This document shows, piece after piece, positions 53,138 to 62,071 of a stretch of DNA of 64,000 nt (position 1 is its first letter; every line of letters begins with the position of its first letter). This DNA is from Acidaminobacter sp. JC074 (lineage in GTDB: Bacteria > Bacillota > Clostridia > Peptostreptococcales > Acidaminobacteraceae), in assembly GCF_022496765.1 (NCBI RefSeq), contig NZ_VANV01000018.1, forward strand, positions 97,885 through 161,884. The letters run 5' to 3'. The notes beneath the pieces were generated by a model that saw only the letters and a list, made by a program, of their open reading frames with translations, was not told the DNA's origin and did not search any database. The position numbers were made by a program, and so were the translations under genes.

Positions 53138-53724
53138 GTTCTCACCTCAAATCTCTTAAGTCTTGGTGAGATGATTAATAGTATAACAATACTCAAGCCA
53201 ACTTCTACACCGTAGCCAGCAATGTTATAAATCGTAGCATATGCCCAAGTCGACATACCTTCTGGTGCAAATTGACCAAAGAAAATAATACCTGACAAGA
53301 TACTGAAGAATGTAGAAATAGATGTTGCAAACAATGCACCACCTAATAATCTAATTGGATTTTTTGTACCAAAGATAGGTGTTAAACCAAGTGCAATCAT
53401 TGCCCCTAAATAGTCTAGTGGAATTTGCATTGGAAAATACGGAGGTGCTATGATGATTTTTGTAATACCTACAATAATACCGCAGATAAATGCTTCTTCC
53501 ATGCCATAAAGCACAGCTAAAATCATAATAGGCAGTACCGATAACAAAGAACAGCCACCACCTTGTGGGAATGGTACCAACTTGATTGAATACAGAACAA
53601 TTGTCAGTGCTGATACGATCCCAATTCGTGCTATTGATTTGGTATTCCACTTGAATTTAGTCAGTTTAACAATAGCAAATGCAAATACAGCTACTGTTAA
53701 AATTGTTGCCAAAATAACTTCCAT
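53134..53724 (-). CDS. thiT: ThiT-type thiamine ECF transporter S component
   Basis: 196 aa with about six membrane segments. KLVPFPQGGGCSLLSVLPIMILAVLYGMEEAF and the loop PLDYLGAMIALGL match the ThiT family, in which this loop binds thiamine. It works with a shared ECF energising module encoded elsewhere. The ATG at 53724 has AAGGAGG 6 bases before; the in-frame start 19 codons earlier is inside the riboswitch expression platform. It is under TPP control and precedes tenA. Confidence 0.9.
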   Translation of the reverse strand: MEVILATILTVAVFAFAIVKLTKFKWNTKSIARIGIVSALTIVLYSIKLVPFPQGGGCSLLSVLPIMILAVLYGMEEAFICGIIVGITKIIIAPPYFPMQIPLDYLGAMIALGLTPIFGTKNPIRLLGGALFATSISTFFSILSGIIFFGQFAPEGMSTWAYATIYNIAGYGVEVGLSIVILLIISPRLKRFEVRT

Positions 53725-53754
53725 TTTTTCCTCCTTAAATTGCAGTAGGGAACC

Positions 53755-53779
53755 AAAAAAGACGCCTACCTGAGACGTC
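53755..53779 (-). terminator. Terminator of the TPP riboswitch expression platform
   Basis: GACGTCT-CAGGT-AGGCGTC followed by TTTTTT on the minus strand, between aptamer and thiT. Confidence 0.75.
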
Positions 53780-53796
53780 AAACATAACTAAACTAT

Positions 53797-53876
53797 GCTT
53801 CCTACGCTGGCATTACCCAGATCAGGTCTAATGGTCTGAAGTCCTACTTCACTCTCAGCCGCTACAGCAGCTCCCA
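53797..53876 (-). promoter_or_regulatory. TPP (thiamine pyrophosphate) riboswitch
   Basis: Minus strand shows the THI-element core: GGGAGCTGC, CTGAGAGTG, ACCTGATCTGGGTAATGCCA and GCGTAGGAA in order. The downstream stem-loop with T run suggests transcription termination when TPP is bound, shutting off thiT-tenA. Confidence 0.96.
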
Positions 53877-53886
53877 TGTCAAACAC

Positions 53887-53915
53887 AGTATAAACTATTT
53901 TATTATGATGTGCAA
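53887..53915 (-). promoter_or_regulatory. Promoter of the thiT-tenA operon
   Basis: Minus strand TTGCAC (53915-53910), 17-bp spacer, TATACT (53892-53887), just before the TPP aptamer. Confidence 0.7.
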
Positions 53916-53953
53916 CCAAATTTAACTAGATAAGTTTTAAACTTATGATACAT

Positions 53954-54283
53954 TTAAATCTTTTTTACATACTTAGAAGAAATCTCAATACGACCTATAC
54001 CATCTATTTTGCAATCAATGTCATGAAGCCCATCTTCAGTTTCCTTAAGTTTGATATTTTTTATTTTAGTCCCTTGCTTGATACCAGTAGAAGATCCTTT
54101 AACTTTAAGTTGTTTGATGACTGTAACAGAATCTCCATCATTTAAGATGTTGCCATTTACATCCTTCCATACATATTCAGTTTCAACTTCTGGTTGCCAT
54201 TCAAAACCACATTCTGGACAAATGATGAACACACCATCCTCATATGTATATTCTGAATGACATTTTATACAATTAGGTAACAT
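53954..54283 (-). CDS. PhnA/YjdM-family zinc-ribbon protein
   Basis: 109 aa. N-terminal zinc ribbon ([21 protein letters not shown]) and the C-terminal beta domain ([37 protein letters not shown]) are diagnostic of the PhnA/YjdM family. Despite the name, its link to phosphonate use is weak and its function is unknown. GGAGG precedes the ATG. It is a single gene. Confidence 0.9.
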   Translation of the reverse strand: MLPNCIKCHSEYTYEDGVFIICPECGFEWQPEVETEYVWKDVNGNILNDGDSVTVIKQLKVKGSSTGIKQGTKIKNIKLKETEDGLHDIDCKIDGIGRIEISSKYVKKI

Positions 54284-54372
54284 AAAGCCTCCTTATAAAT
54301 CAATTAACAGAACCACTACATTATCTATCTTTTTGTCTGTTAAGTCAATGATTAAATCACATCAAAGTTTTC

Positions 54373-54407
54373 AAGAAAAAATTCCGAGATTGATCACCTC
54401 AGAATTT
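54373..54407 (-). terminator. Intrinsic terminator of the GNAT gene
   Basis: AAATTCTGAG and CTCGGAATTT (10-bp stem, one T-G pair), followed by TTTTCTTG on the minus strand. It serves the transcript of the genes at 54417-55941. Confidence 0.7.
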
Positions 54408-54416
54408 ATGTATCGT

Positions 54417-54962
54417 CTATAATCTTCTTCTCATGATATAAAAGTGGTCATTTTCTCCTACAACAGCAAAATCTAATCTATCATATAAACTTCTTGGACC
54501 ATGATAATTATCTTGATCGCTTGATGCTTGTTTCATAGTAACAACATCCATCCACTCGTAACCTGTATTTTTATAAAAAGCAATAGCATACACAATCAAT
54601 GCACTTGCAATACCTTGTCTTCTTCTTTTAGGATCAACTAAAAAGCATACCAAGGCTACCGTATTATCTAAAATGTCTAATCCATATGGATTTTGAATAA
54701 TCCTAGGGTAATTATTAATTTCATCACAGTTGCACCACCCAACTGGTCTATCATTTTCAAAGGCTAAGAAACCATTTAACTTACCTTCTTTTATAAGCTC
54801 TTGACAATAGTCTCTTGTATTCACATCATTATCATCTGATAAATAAAAGTGACAACAATAACACTTTGACCAAGCAGGATTATCGCAAAAGGCTATATCA
54901 TCAAAGAATTTCAGATAATCAGGAATCAAATCCGGACTTAATCTTTTTACATCATAACTCAT
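54417..54962 (-). CDS. GNAT-family N-acetyltransferase
   Basis: 181 aa. The acetyl-CoA loop RRRQGIAS (motif A) follows ALVCFLVDPK; the N-terminal part has a cysteine-rich stretch WSKCYCCHFYLS and an internal VGWCNCDEI strand, which is a recognisable subgroup of small GNATs. Substrate unknown. Its start overlaps the stop of the split alcohol dehydrogenase by 4 bases (54959-54962), so it is translationally coupled to it. Confidence 0.82.
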   Translation of the reverse strand: MSYDVKRLSPDLIPDYLKFFDDIAFCDNPAWSKCYCCHFYLSDDNDVNTRDYCQELIKEGKLNGFLAFENDRPVGWCNCDEINNYPRIIQNPYGLDILDNTVALVCFLVDPKRRRQGIASALIVYAIAFYKNTGYEWMDVVTMKQASSDQDNYHGPRSLYDRLDFAVVGENDHFYIMRRRL

Positions 54963-55588
54963 ACAGTCTCCTTATTTATTCTCACAACAATCTTTCCATA
55001 TGATTTTCTACTCTTATAGGTCTTTAAGGCATTTACGATTTCATCTAAATCAAAGCTCTTGTATATCAATGGTTTTAATCTTTCTTCTACAAGCATGGTA
55101 TGAAGAAAGTCTAAATCCTCTAATGAAAACTTTGCTAGGTAGTTGGTATAAGTGATACCATCTTTTTTAGACATCATCTTGCCGAAAATCATAACTTTAA
55201 ACAAGTGCTTCATCGCACCGCCATTGGCTATGTATATGCCCTTCTCAGATAAGAGATGTTCATAATCCTTAGCCGGTTTATAAGTTGCACAATCATATAT
55301 CAAGTCATAATCACCTATCATATCTGATAATGAAATTTTATTATAGCCAAATATATGGTCTGCGCCAATAGAAAACATGACATCTTTTTTCTCTTCACTA
55401 CATAAAACACTTACCTCGGCACCAAAATCCTTTGCGATTTGTACAGCAAATGAAGCTACGCCGCTGCTAGCACCGTTAATCAAGACCTTAGAGCCTTTCT
55501 TTACCTTACCATAATCTCTTATCCCCTGAAGAGCTGTTACACCAGCAAGAGCAAGTGTTGCTGCTTCTTCATGTGATACGGATTTCAT
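54959..55588 (-). CDS. Zinc-independent alcohol/quinone dehydrogenase, C-terminal (NAD(P)-binding) part after frameshift
   Basis: 209 aa. It starts with ATG inside an A7 tract and contains the MDR-family Rossmann part (LAGVTALQGIRD, KVLINGASSGVASFAVQIAK). The N-terminal GroES-like half lies at 55585-55941 in the frame one base off. The two together give 327 residues, the size of a normal QOR/MDR oxidoreductase. The joint is A-AAA-AAA followed by a TGA, so either a -1 slip or a lost A explains the break. As a separate polypeptide it would be inactive. Confidence 0.7.
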   Translation of the reverse strand: MKSVSHEEAATLALAGVTALQGIRDYGKVKKGSKVLINGASSGVASFAVQIAKDFGAEVSVLCSEEKKDVMFSIGADHIFGYNKISLSDMIGDYDLIYDCATYKPAKDYEHLLSEKGIYIANGGAMKHLFKVMIFGKMMSKKDGITYTNYLAKFSLEDLDFLHTMLVEERLKPLIYKSFDLDEIVNALKTYKSRKSYGKIVVRINKETV

Positions 55589-55941
55589 TTTTTTGTCAGG
55601 ATTTTCTCATCTATACATCGGTACTCAGAAAAAGCCCCCATACCAAAATCAGAAAGCTCACCAAATACATGATCGCCTACTTGAAATGATTTAACCTCTT
55701 TCCCCAGAGCTTCAACAACACCAGAATAATCCATTCCTAAAATCTTATTCTTTGGACCAAAAAGACCATTCACCAGCTTGATTGGAAATGGACTGCCAGT
55801 CAGACAAGCATAATCCGCAAAGTTTATACTTGAAGCTACAATTTTTACTAAAACTTCATTATCTTTCGGTACAGGTCTTTCAAGTTCTTTTAGGATAACG
55901 ACATCTGGACTTCCATAATGTTCATAATAAACGGCTTTCAT
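55585..55941 (-). CDS. Zinc-independent alcohol/quinone dehydrogenase, N-terminal (GroES-like) part before frameshift
   Basis: 118 aa. KAVYYEHYGSPDVVILKE, then VLVKIVASSINFADY and ILGMDYSGVVEALGKEV match the MDR/QOR catalytic domain, without zinc-ligand cysteines at the usual places. It ends GAFSEYRCIDEKILTKK and TGA, exactly where the family continues into KxxNLSFEEAA. The following frame starts with the same residues in the ATGA overlap. See the C-terminal part (54959-55588) for the break. Confidence 0.72.
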   Translation of the reverse strand: MKAVYYEHYGSPDVVILKELERPVPKDNEVLVKIVASSINFADYACLTGSPFPIKLVNGLFGPKNKILGMDYSGVVEALGKEVKSFQVGDHVFGELSDFGMGAFSEYRCIDEKILTKK

Positions 55942-56032
55942 GATTTAATCCTTTCATACACATGTGACACTCTCTATAAATATACTACCCTTTTATCCTA
56001 TAAGTTAACGACTAACATATCAAAAAAATTCT

Positions 56033-56491
56033 CTATAAATCCATAAATAGAACCAACTCATCTCCCTGCATTTGACCTGTATTGATAAAACCTTGTTTCT
56101 CATAAAACTCCTTGGGACTGCCTTCACTAAGCATACTTGTGACTTTAAAATACTTCTTACCTTCAGAACGAAGCATTTCTACCAAAATTCTAATGACTTC
56201 TTTCCCATAACCTTTTCTCTGATAATCTGCTGAAATCATCATCCGCCATAAATAGGCTCCGTTTACCGTTTCTGAATCATGGTACTTACATTCTTTATTG
56301 AGCATAACAAAACCAATGGGCGTTTCATCCAAATAAACCGCTCTTGGCCAAGCTAAATCCATATAACCATAAGCCTGTGCAAGTGAAATAGCATTTGGCG
56401 CAACAAGTTCGTTTTGTGCAGCACTCAAAGTATCACTTAAATCTATGACCGCATTGACATTATCCTTTGTTATTTTTCTTAGAGTTATCAT
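56033..56491 (-). CDS. GNAT-family N-acetyltransferase (diamine/spermidine acetyltransferase-like)
   Basis: 152 aa from the ATG at 56491, with GAAAGGA 7 bases before; longer in-frame starts lack a ribosome site. The layout resembles the spermine/spermidine-type small GNATs: ITLRKITKDNVNAVIDLS, PRAVYLDETPIGFVML, and the acetyl-CoA motif YQRKGYGKEVI, then FYEKQGF near the end. The substrate is likely an amine, but this is inference. It stands alone. Confidence 0.82.
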   Translation of the reverse strand: MITLRKITKDNVNAVIDLSDTLSAAQNELVAPNAISLAQAYGYMDLAWPRAVYLDETPIGFVMLNKECKYHDSETVNGAYLWRMMISADYQRKGYGKEVIRILVEMLRSEGKKYFKVTSMLSEGSPKEFYEKQGFINTGQMQGDELVLFMDL

Positions 56492-56654
56492 AACTTTTCC
56501 TTTCATAACTATCTTTATAATTATGATAGCATGAACCACTAAGCTATGTGGTTGCATCATTATTACACCTAGTTTTATATGTTAGAATCTGTGGTATTTA
56601 TATTACTCGATTACGACCTATACATTTTAAAGTTTATCGGGTCTTTCTTCAAAC

Positions 56655-56678
56655 TAAAAATGCAGGACTAACCTGCAT
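56655..56678 (-). terminator. Intrinsic terminator of the small membrane protein gene
   Basis: ATGCAGG-TTAGT-CCTGCAT followed by TTTTAG on the minus strand. Confidence 0.7.
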
Positions 56679-56721
56679 CAAAGTAAATTATTTTTTTGAC
56701 AAAGTGATCACCTATAAAGGT

Positions 56722-57096
56722 CTACATTAAGGCAGTCATCCAAAAGCTTATAGCAACAATCAATGAAAGAGGTGTCATAGTATATCTTTCTTTTTTACTT
56801 CTAGAAAATAAGTTCATTAGAACATTAATAGACAGGTAGACTGAAAGAAATATACATATCCGCCTTGTCACAAGAGCAGAAAAGATCAAAGGCAGTATGC
56901 CTGCAGTTTGCAACAGTATTAAGATAGCAAACCACTGTACGAGAACAGAAACCAATATGACTATCCTCATATTTTTTGCTACAAGTTTGTCTTTACCGCC
57001 CATAACATATTCCCCCAGGGGTTTGCCTAAGGCAACTAAGATATAAACGATTGAGATTATAAAAAATATAATGGAGCCTAAAATCGCTATGAACAT
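56722..57096 (-). CDS. Small membrane protein, unknown function
   Basis: 124 aa with four hydrophobic segments (~2-24, ~45-65, ~72-98, ~105-124). No domain recognised. GGAGG before the ATG supports real expression, and a terminator ends the unit. It could belong to one of the uncharacterised four-helix membrane families. Confidence 0.6.
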   Translation of the reverse strand: MFIAILGSIIFFIISIVYILVALGKPLGEYVMGGKDKLVAKNMRIVILVSVLVQWFAILILLQTAGILPLIFSALVTRRICIFLSVYLSINVLMNLFSRSKKERYTMTPLSLIVAISFWMTALM

Positions 57097-57154
57097 GAAA
57101 AATCCTCCTTAATCATTCTATACCCCATCCATAAACAGTCACACAGTGAAGTCA

Positions 57155-57189
57155 TCAAAAAAAGTGACTAGGCTTAAAAACCTAATCAC
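57155..57189 (-). terminator. Intrinsic terminator of the RlmD-type gene
   Basis: GTGATTAGG / CCTAGTCAC (9-bp stem, one T-G pair) with a T-rich loop, then seven T's on the minus strand. Confidence 0.78.
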
Positions 57190-57201
57190 ATATATTCTAC
57201 A

Positions 57202-58548
57202 TTACTTCTTCAGCTTTAGTTTACATACACTTTCCACATGATTGGTGTGAGAAAACATATCTACAGGTACAATGCGTTCTAGCTCGTAACCGCGTTTTAA
57301 AAGATAATCAACATCCCTCTTTTGAGTCGCTGGGTTGCATGAAATGTAAATGACCTTTTTGGGCTTGAGTTTTACAATAGATGATAAGAATTTTTCATCA
57401 CTACCTGATCTTGGTGGATCCATAAATACTGTTGTTACAGGTACTCTCTCCTTGGCCATTTGCACCATTATTTTTCCTGCATCACCCTCAACAAATTGAA
57501 CATTGCTAATTTTGTTAATCTTAGCATTCTTAATGGCATTTTTAATAGCTGCTTTATTAATCTCAACCCCAAATACTTTGTTGGCCTTCTTAGCAGCGAT
57601 CAATGAAATGGTACCAATACCACTGTAAGTATCAATAACCAAATCCTTTTCTTTTAAATCAGCCATCTCTATGGCAAGGCCATATAACTTCTCAGTTTGG
57701 ACTGGGTTAATTTGATAAAAGGACTTTGATGATATGTTGAAAGTCAGACCCATCAACTGGTCTTTGATAGTACCACTACCATATAGGATATGTTCTTCTT
57801 CTCCTAATACGACGCTTGTTTGTCTCTTGTTGACATTCTGAATAATTGTTTTTATCTCAGGATGTCTTTTTACAAGGGCTTTTATAAACTGTCCTTTACC
57901 TGGAAATACCCTATCTGCAACAACTAATACTACCAAAACTTCTCTAGAATAATGACCTGTTCTAATAAGGACATGTCTTAAGAAACCAGATTTCTTATCT
58001 TCATTAAAAACCTTTAATTTGTATTGATTGGCAAGTTGCCTAATGGTTTCCATAATAGGATCTGCTAAATCGTCTTGTACCAAACATTTTTTTATTGAGA
58101 CAACATCATGACTGTAGAGCTTATAAAAGCCGCTTTTTATCTTTTTATCAAACTTAAAAGTCGAGATCATCTTATTTCTATAAGCATAAGGGTCATCCAT
58201 ACCTATTGTATCTTCAACCTTGTAGCCTTTATAGAGACCTTTAACATATTTGGTTTTAAACTTAAGTTGTGCATCGTATGACATATGCATCAACTGACAG
58301 CCGCCACAACTTGTATAATACTCGCACTTAGGTTTCACACGATCATTTGATGTTTCTATCAATTTATCAATCCTGCTTGTAAAATACTTACCTTGTTTTA
58401 CTACAAATAAATCAGCTACTTCATCCTTTAGCAAAAATGGTACAGGGATCTTCATCTTACCTTGTTCTACAACGCCACATCCATTTTCATCATAATAAAG
58501 TGCTTTTCCTCTAATGTTCTTTTGGGTTTCTACAAACTTTTTACTCAT
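57202..58548 (-). CDS. 23S rRNA (uracil-C5)-methyltransferase, RlmD/RumA family
   Basis: 448 aa. TRAM-like N-terminus, [4Fe-4S] cysteines C75, C81, C84 and C155 (CEYYTSCGGCQ, KKCLVQ), SAM motif DTYSGIGTISL (306-316), DPPRSG, and the nucleophile C404 in YISCNPATQ. It makes m5U in 23S rRNA or, for some Firmicute members (TrmFO-independent RlmCD), in both rRNA positions. The exact site (747 or 1939) cannot be told. The gene has a nearby terminator and no clear operon partner. Confidence 0.9.
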   Translation of the reverse strand: MSKKFVETQKNIRGKALYYDENGCGVVEQGKMKIPVPFLLKDEVADLFVVKQGKYFTSRIDKLIETSNDRVKPKCEYYTSCGGCQLMHMSYDAQLKFKTKYVKGLYKGYKVEDTIGMDDPYAYRNKMISTFKFDKKIKSGFYKLYSHDVVSIKKCLVQDDLADPIMETIRQLANQYKLKVFNEDKKSGFLRHVLIRTGHYSREVLVVLVVADRVFPGKGQFIKALVKRHPEIKTIIQNVNKRQTSVVLGEEEHILYGSGTIKDQLMGLTFNISSKSFYQINPVQTEKLYGLAIEMADLKEKDLVIDTYSGIGTISLIAAKKANKVFGVEINKAAIKNAIKNAKINKISNVQFVEGDAGKIMVQMAKERVPVTTVFMDPPRSGSDEKFLSSIVKLKPKKVIYISCNPATQKRDVDYLLKRGYELERIVPVDMFSHTNHVESVCKLKLKK

Positions 58549-58615
58549 CTTATTTCCTTCATATACTTTTAATCCAACCTTGATAGAATACCATTATTCT
58601 AGAAAAAATGATACA

Positions 58616-59488
58616 TCAAATGATGGTGACATTATATTTTTTTACAAAATCTACAGGGTGATAAGAAAGTTTGGACTTTCTAAGACCCGGTATCCCCAAG
58701 TCTTGTTCCCTGTTGATATACTTAAAACCAAGTTTATCTTGTATGTACTCGTGAAAAACCATAGGATAAACACCGTGATAGTTATTGTCTCCCTTTTCAA
58801 AGTGAATGACAAGGGTATCTTGATTAAGTCTTTCTCCTATAATAAATGATACAGGTTTATTTTCTACATACAATACACCACCAGTTACATCTAAATAGTC
58901 AAAATGGTCTAAAACATCATCAAGGGCCATTTTTTCATCATTGACATCATCAAACCATAAGTCACAGATTCTTTTTACATCAGCAAAGTTCTTTTCACTC
59001 ATGACTTCATAATGCCATGTATATTTCTTTAAAAACTGATTGATGTGATTTTTTTTCTTTCTATAAGTTTTGCCTGAAAGCTCTTTCATGCCTGTATAAT
59101 CATAGAGATAGTCATAATCGTCTCTAATGGCTTTAAAGGTAGATGACAGACTTGATTTCATTAGGATGTCTACAAATTTTTCTTCCACCTTTTTCATGAT
59201 AAAGGGTCTATCCTTTAAATAATCTTTCATAAAATTTATAGATTGATACAATCCTTCTATATCCTCGTAGTTACCAATTGGCTGTGACAGATAATAGATA
59301 TCTTCTTTGATATTTACCAACCATAAAAAATCATTAAGAATCATATAGTGAAACTGATACTTGTTACGCCAAGCATATAAATTTGTAAATGAAAGTTCTG
59401 AAGCCTGAATCTGAAAGTCTGTTAGACGCCCTTTAATCACTTTCTTATCTTCTATATCAAGTTTTTTCATTTCAGCCTTCTTAGCCAT
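58616..59488 (-). CDS. DUF2156-family protein (phosphatidylglycerol lysyltransferase C-domain-like)
   Basis: 290 aa, GNAT-like fold of the DUF2156/LPG synthase C-terminal type: KKNHINQFLKKYTWHYEVMSE, YLDVTGGVLYVENKPVSFIIGERL, and YINREQDLGIPGLRKSKLSYHP near the end, which is typical. It lacks the membrane part of MprF, so a role in lysinylating lipids is unlikely to be autonomous; aminoacyl or peptidyl transfer is possible. The start overlaps the end of the GH20 gene by 22 bases. Confidence 0.8.
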   Translation of the reverse strand: MAKKAEMKKLDIEDKKVIKGRLTDFQIQASELSFTNLYAWRNKYQFHYMILNDFLWLVNIKEDIYYLSQPIGNYEDIEGLYQSINFMKDYLKDRPFIMKKVEEKFVDILMKSSLSSTFKAIRDDYDYLYDYTGMKELSGKTYRKKKNHINQFLKKYTWHYEVMSEKNFADVKRICDLWFDDVNDEKMALDDVLDHFDYLDVTGGVLYVENKPVSFIIGERLNQDTLVIHFEKGDNNYHGVYPMVFHEYIQDKLGFKYINREQDLGIPGLRKSKLSYHPVDFVKKYNVTII

Positions 59489-61266
59489 ATGTTCACATCC
59501 TTAAAAAAGTTTACAATTCTATATATTTCAGAGGGTTTATTGTCTATATACCATTTTTTCTTAAAGTCTAAAAGCCAGTACTCTATATCAGAAGCTAAAT
59601 CACTGTATTTAAAATCAAGTGACCAATCGACCTTGTCTTCTTCAACTTTTATGACCATATATAAGCGGTTAAGATACTTTATACCCTTACAGGCTAATAA
59701 ATACGCTCTAAGGTGACCTTTTATATTATCAGAAGCAAGAACATACTTGTCCAATAAGTCCTCATACAAGCTATCCAAACGTTTTTCAGCATATAGAAGC
59801 TTATCATACGACACATCAATACGATCTAAATAGACTCTTTTTTTCTTTTCAAAATAATGAACTACAGCCGTTAAGTTGCAAAAATGTAGTCTTGATATCT
59901 CATCTATTATGCTCATGATGCCTAAGTTGTTAAATTCAATAAGATCAATAGCCTTGTTTAAGTCATTATAAGACCTATGATCTCCCCATGCAAAAGACGC
60001 CCCATAAATAAGACCAGGTATTGAACCTGAAAAGTCGTTCATATGACCATAATCGCCCCAGTCGGTATTTAAGATGCCTTGAACCTTATACTTATTGGCA
60101 TAGTCTGTCATTAAGCGCACATTATCATAAGCCATCTGATGGTTGTTCATAAGTGTGTTCCATCCATTAACCCCTGGGCACATGAATTGTCTAAAACCGT
60201 TTTCATCAATAATTTTTACTTTTTCTTCAGGATAATCAAGCCAGTACCACCAGTTTAGGCAAATAAGGTCTTTAGGTAGATCTTTAATGTGCTCGGGATG
60301 TTTGATGATGATATCTCCCCAAAACATGACTTCCTTATTATGAGATTTTACATAATCAACTATCTTGATCAGAAAATCCACATAAAGCTTACTTTTGCCA
60401 AGTTTTTTTGCAAGGTCTGCATTTTTACCTTCACCAAGATCAAAGGTTTCATCAGCACAAATATTAAAGCGATTACTGGATACAAGCGGCATAAAATCAT
60501 CAATCATACGCTTAACGACTTCAAAACTTTCCTCTAAAGAAACATTGAGCGTGTGATGACTCATCCTGTCTTCAAATGAAAAATAATCAAACCTATCCAG
60601 CTCACTCAAGTGTTTGTATGACTCCGTCTGTAGAAGCTCATAGAGGTGACCAAAAGTAGAAATGGACGGCACCAGTTCAATGTATCTATCTTGACAATAT
60701 TGGTCAAACTCAATAATTTCATCAGCACTTAAAGGGTCTGTGACTGACCAGACTTCACTTTGGCCGGAAAATAAAAAGGTGTGTTCAATGTATAGTTGAA
60801 GTTGATTTAACTTATAATATGCACATGTATCTGCAATTTCTTTTAATCTTTCAAGTTTTGGCACCTTCCCTCTTGTAACGTCATGATAAAAGCCACGGTC
60901 ACCAAAGTCAGGCTTATCACTTATAATACAAGCCGGTATGTGTCTACCATATTCGACAATTAATTGCTTTAGAGTTTGACTGGCATAAAATACGCCTTTA
61001 ATGTCTTTTCCTATCAAACTTATTTTTTCTTTACCGACCTCAATTCGATATAACTCCTCTATGTCATCTACGATAAGATCAATGACACCTTCTGCATTGG
61101 ATGACTTTTTTAGCTTTATACTGAGCTTTGAATCTACAAAATTCACCAGTTGGTCTGCAACATTATGAGAAGCTTTATCTAGTTGACATTTGATACTTGT
61201 GTTAAAATCTATAGAGAAGTGTCCTTCATTGTTTATTATGTTTTTTGGCATTGGAATTAAGTTCAT
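59467..61266 (-). CDS. GH20 beta-N-acetylhexosaminidase
   Basis: 599 aa with no signal peptide, so cytosolic. N-terminal GH20b-like domain, then TIM barrel with RGFYHDVTRGKVP and the catalytic pair D272-E273 in FNICADETFDLGEG. The substrate-assisted mechanism needs this Asp-Glu pair. It releases terminal GlcNAc or GalNAc, perhaps from peptidoglycan turnover or chitin/mucin oligosaccharides. GAGGAGG precedes the ATG at 61266; an upstream start 18 codons earlier was rejected. The DUF2156 gene overlaps its end. Confidence 0.88.
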   Translation of the reverse strand: MNLIPMPKNIINNEGHFSIDFNTSIKCQLDKASHNVADQLVNFVDSKLSIKLKKSSNAEGVIDLIVDDIEELYRIEVGKEKISLIGKDIKGVFYASQTLKQLIVEYGRHIPACIISDKPDFGDRGFYHDVTRGKVPKLERLKEIADTCAYYKLNQLQLYIEHTFLFSGQSEVWSVTDPLSADEIIEFDQYCQDRYIELVPSISTFGHLYELLQTESYKHLSELDRFDYFSFEDRMSHHTLNVSLEESFEVVKRMIDDFMPLVSSNRFNICADETFDLGEGKNADLAKKLGKSKLYVDFLIKIVDYVKSHNKEVMFWGDIIIKHPEHIKDLPKDLICLNWWYWLDYPEEKVKIIDENGFRQFMCPGVNGWNTLMNNHQMAYDNVRLMTDYANKYKVQGILNTDWGDYGHMNDFSGSIPGLIYGASFAWGDHRSYNDLNKAIDLIEFNNLGIMSIIDEISRLHFCNLTAVVHYFEKKKRVYLDRIDVSYDKLLYAEKRLDSLYEDLLDKYVLASDNIKGHLRAYLLACKGIKYLNRLYMVIKVEEDKVDWSLDFKYSDLASDIEYWLLDFKKKWYIDNKPSEIYRIVNFFKDVNIWLRRLK

Positions 61267-61424
61267 ATATTTGCCTCCTCTATAATAGTTTAATACATGG
61301 CCTTTCATTAACCAAGCCAATCACATAAAGAAAATCATGCTTTGTTCTATAGTAATTTACACTTTTTCTCAATTTCTTAATTAAAATGCTAAAAATTAGG
61401 TATACTTATATTAGTGGAGGCATT

Positions 61425-62060
61425 ATGACACAAGCGATTGACAAACACGTATACAAAATTATTCTTGAAAATGATAAGACTAATATAGATAATTTCATAA
61501 ACGAGTACAGACCTTTTATCATCAAAACCATATCAGATCTTAAAGGGTCTTACCTTGACATTCATAACGATGATGAATATTCTATTGGACTCATCGCATT
61601 TAATGAAGCACTAAAAAAATACCAACCAGACAAAGGTAGGTTTTTATCTTATGCAAAGTTGGTCATCGAAAGTAGAATAAAGAACCATTGGAAGAGTCAA
61701 CATTTAGATGAACACACAGATTATGAAAACGTAGTTGTAGAGAGTAATCATGTTTTAAGAGATGAAATCGAATACTTTGAAAAAGTGCTTTTATCATTCG
61801 GAGTTGATTTTGAAATCTTAATAGACCACGCACCTAAACATGTGGATACAAGAAAAAGAGCCATACATATAGGAGAAGAAACAAGCAAGGTTCCTTCTTT
61901 TGTTGAACATATCTATGCTAAAAAAAGATTACCGATTACCTTAATGTCAAAAGCATTTGACACAAGTATTAAAATAATCAAAAAAAGTAAACTGTTTATT
62001 ATCAGTGTTGTTATTATATTTGATAAGAAATTAACTGCCATTCAAGAATGGTTAAAATAA
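61425..62060 (+). CDS. sigI: RNA polymerase sigma factor SigI
   Basis: 211 aa from the ATG at 61425 with GTGGAGG before it. ENDKTNIDNFINEYRPFIIKTISDLKG and DEYSIGLIAFNEALKKYQPDKGRFLSYAKLVIESRIKNH are the sigma-70 region-2 part typical of SigI. The C-terminal helix-turn-helix (LPITLMSKAFDTSIKIIKKSKLFIIS) is shorter than in sigma-70. It is a conditionally active sigma factor, held by the membrane anti-sigma RsgI encoded 11 bp downstream. In cellulolytic Clostridia such pairs sense polysaccharides; in Bacillus SigI answers heat stress. The trigger here is unknown. Confidence 0.9.
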   Translation: MTQAIDKHVYKIILENDKTNIDNFINEYRPFIIKTISDLKGSYLDIHNDDEYSIGLIAFNEALKKYQPDKGRFLSYAKLVIESRIKNHWKSQHLDEHTDYENVVVESNHVLRDEIEYFEKVLLSFGVDFEILIDHAPKHVDTRKRAIHIGEETSKVPSFVEHIYAKKRLPITLMSKAFDTSIKIIKKSKLFIISVVIIFDKKLTAIQEWLK

Positions 62061-62071
62061 TGGAGAAAAGA

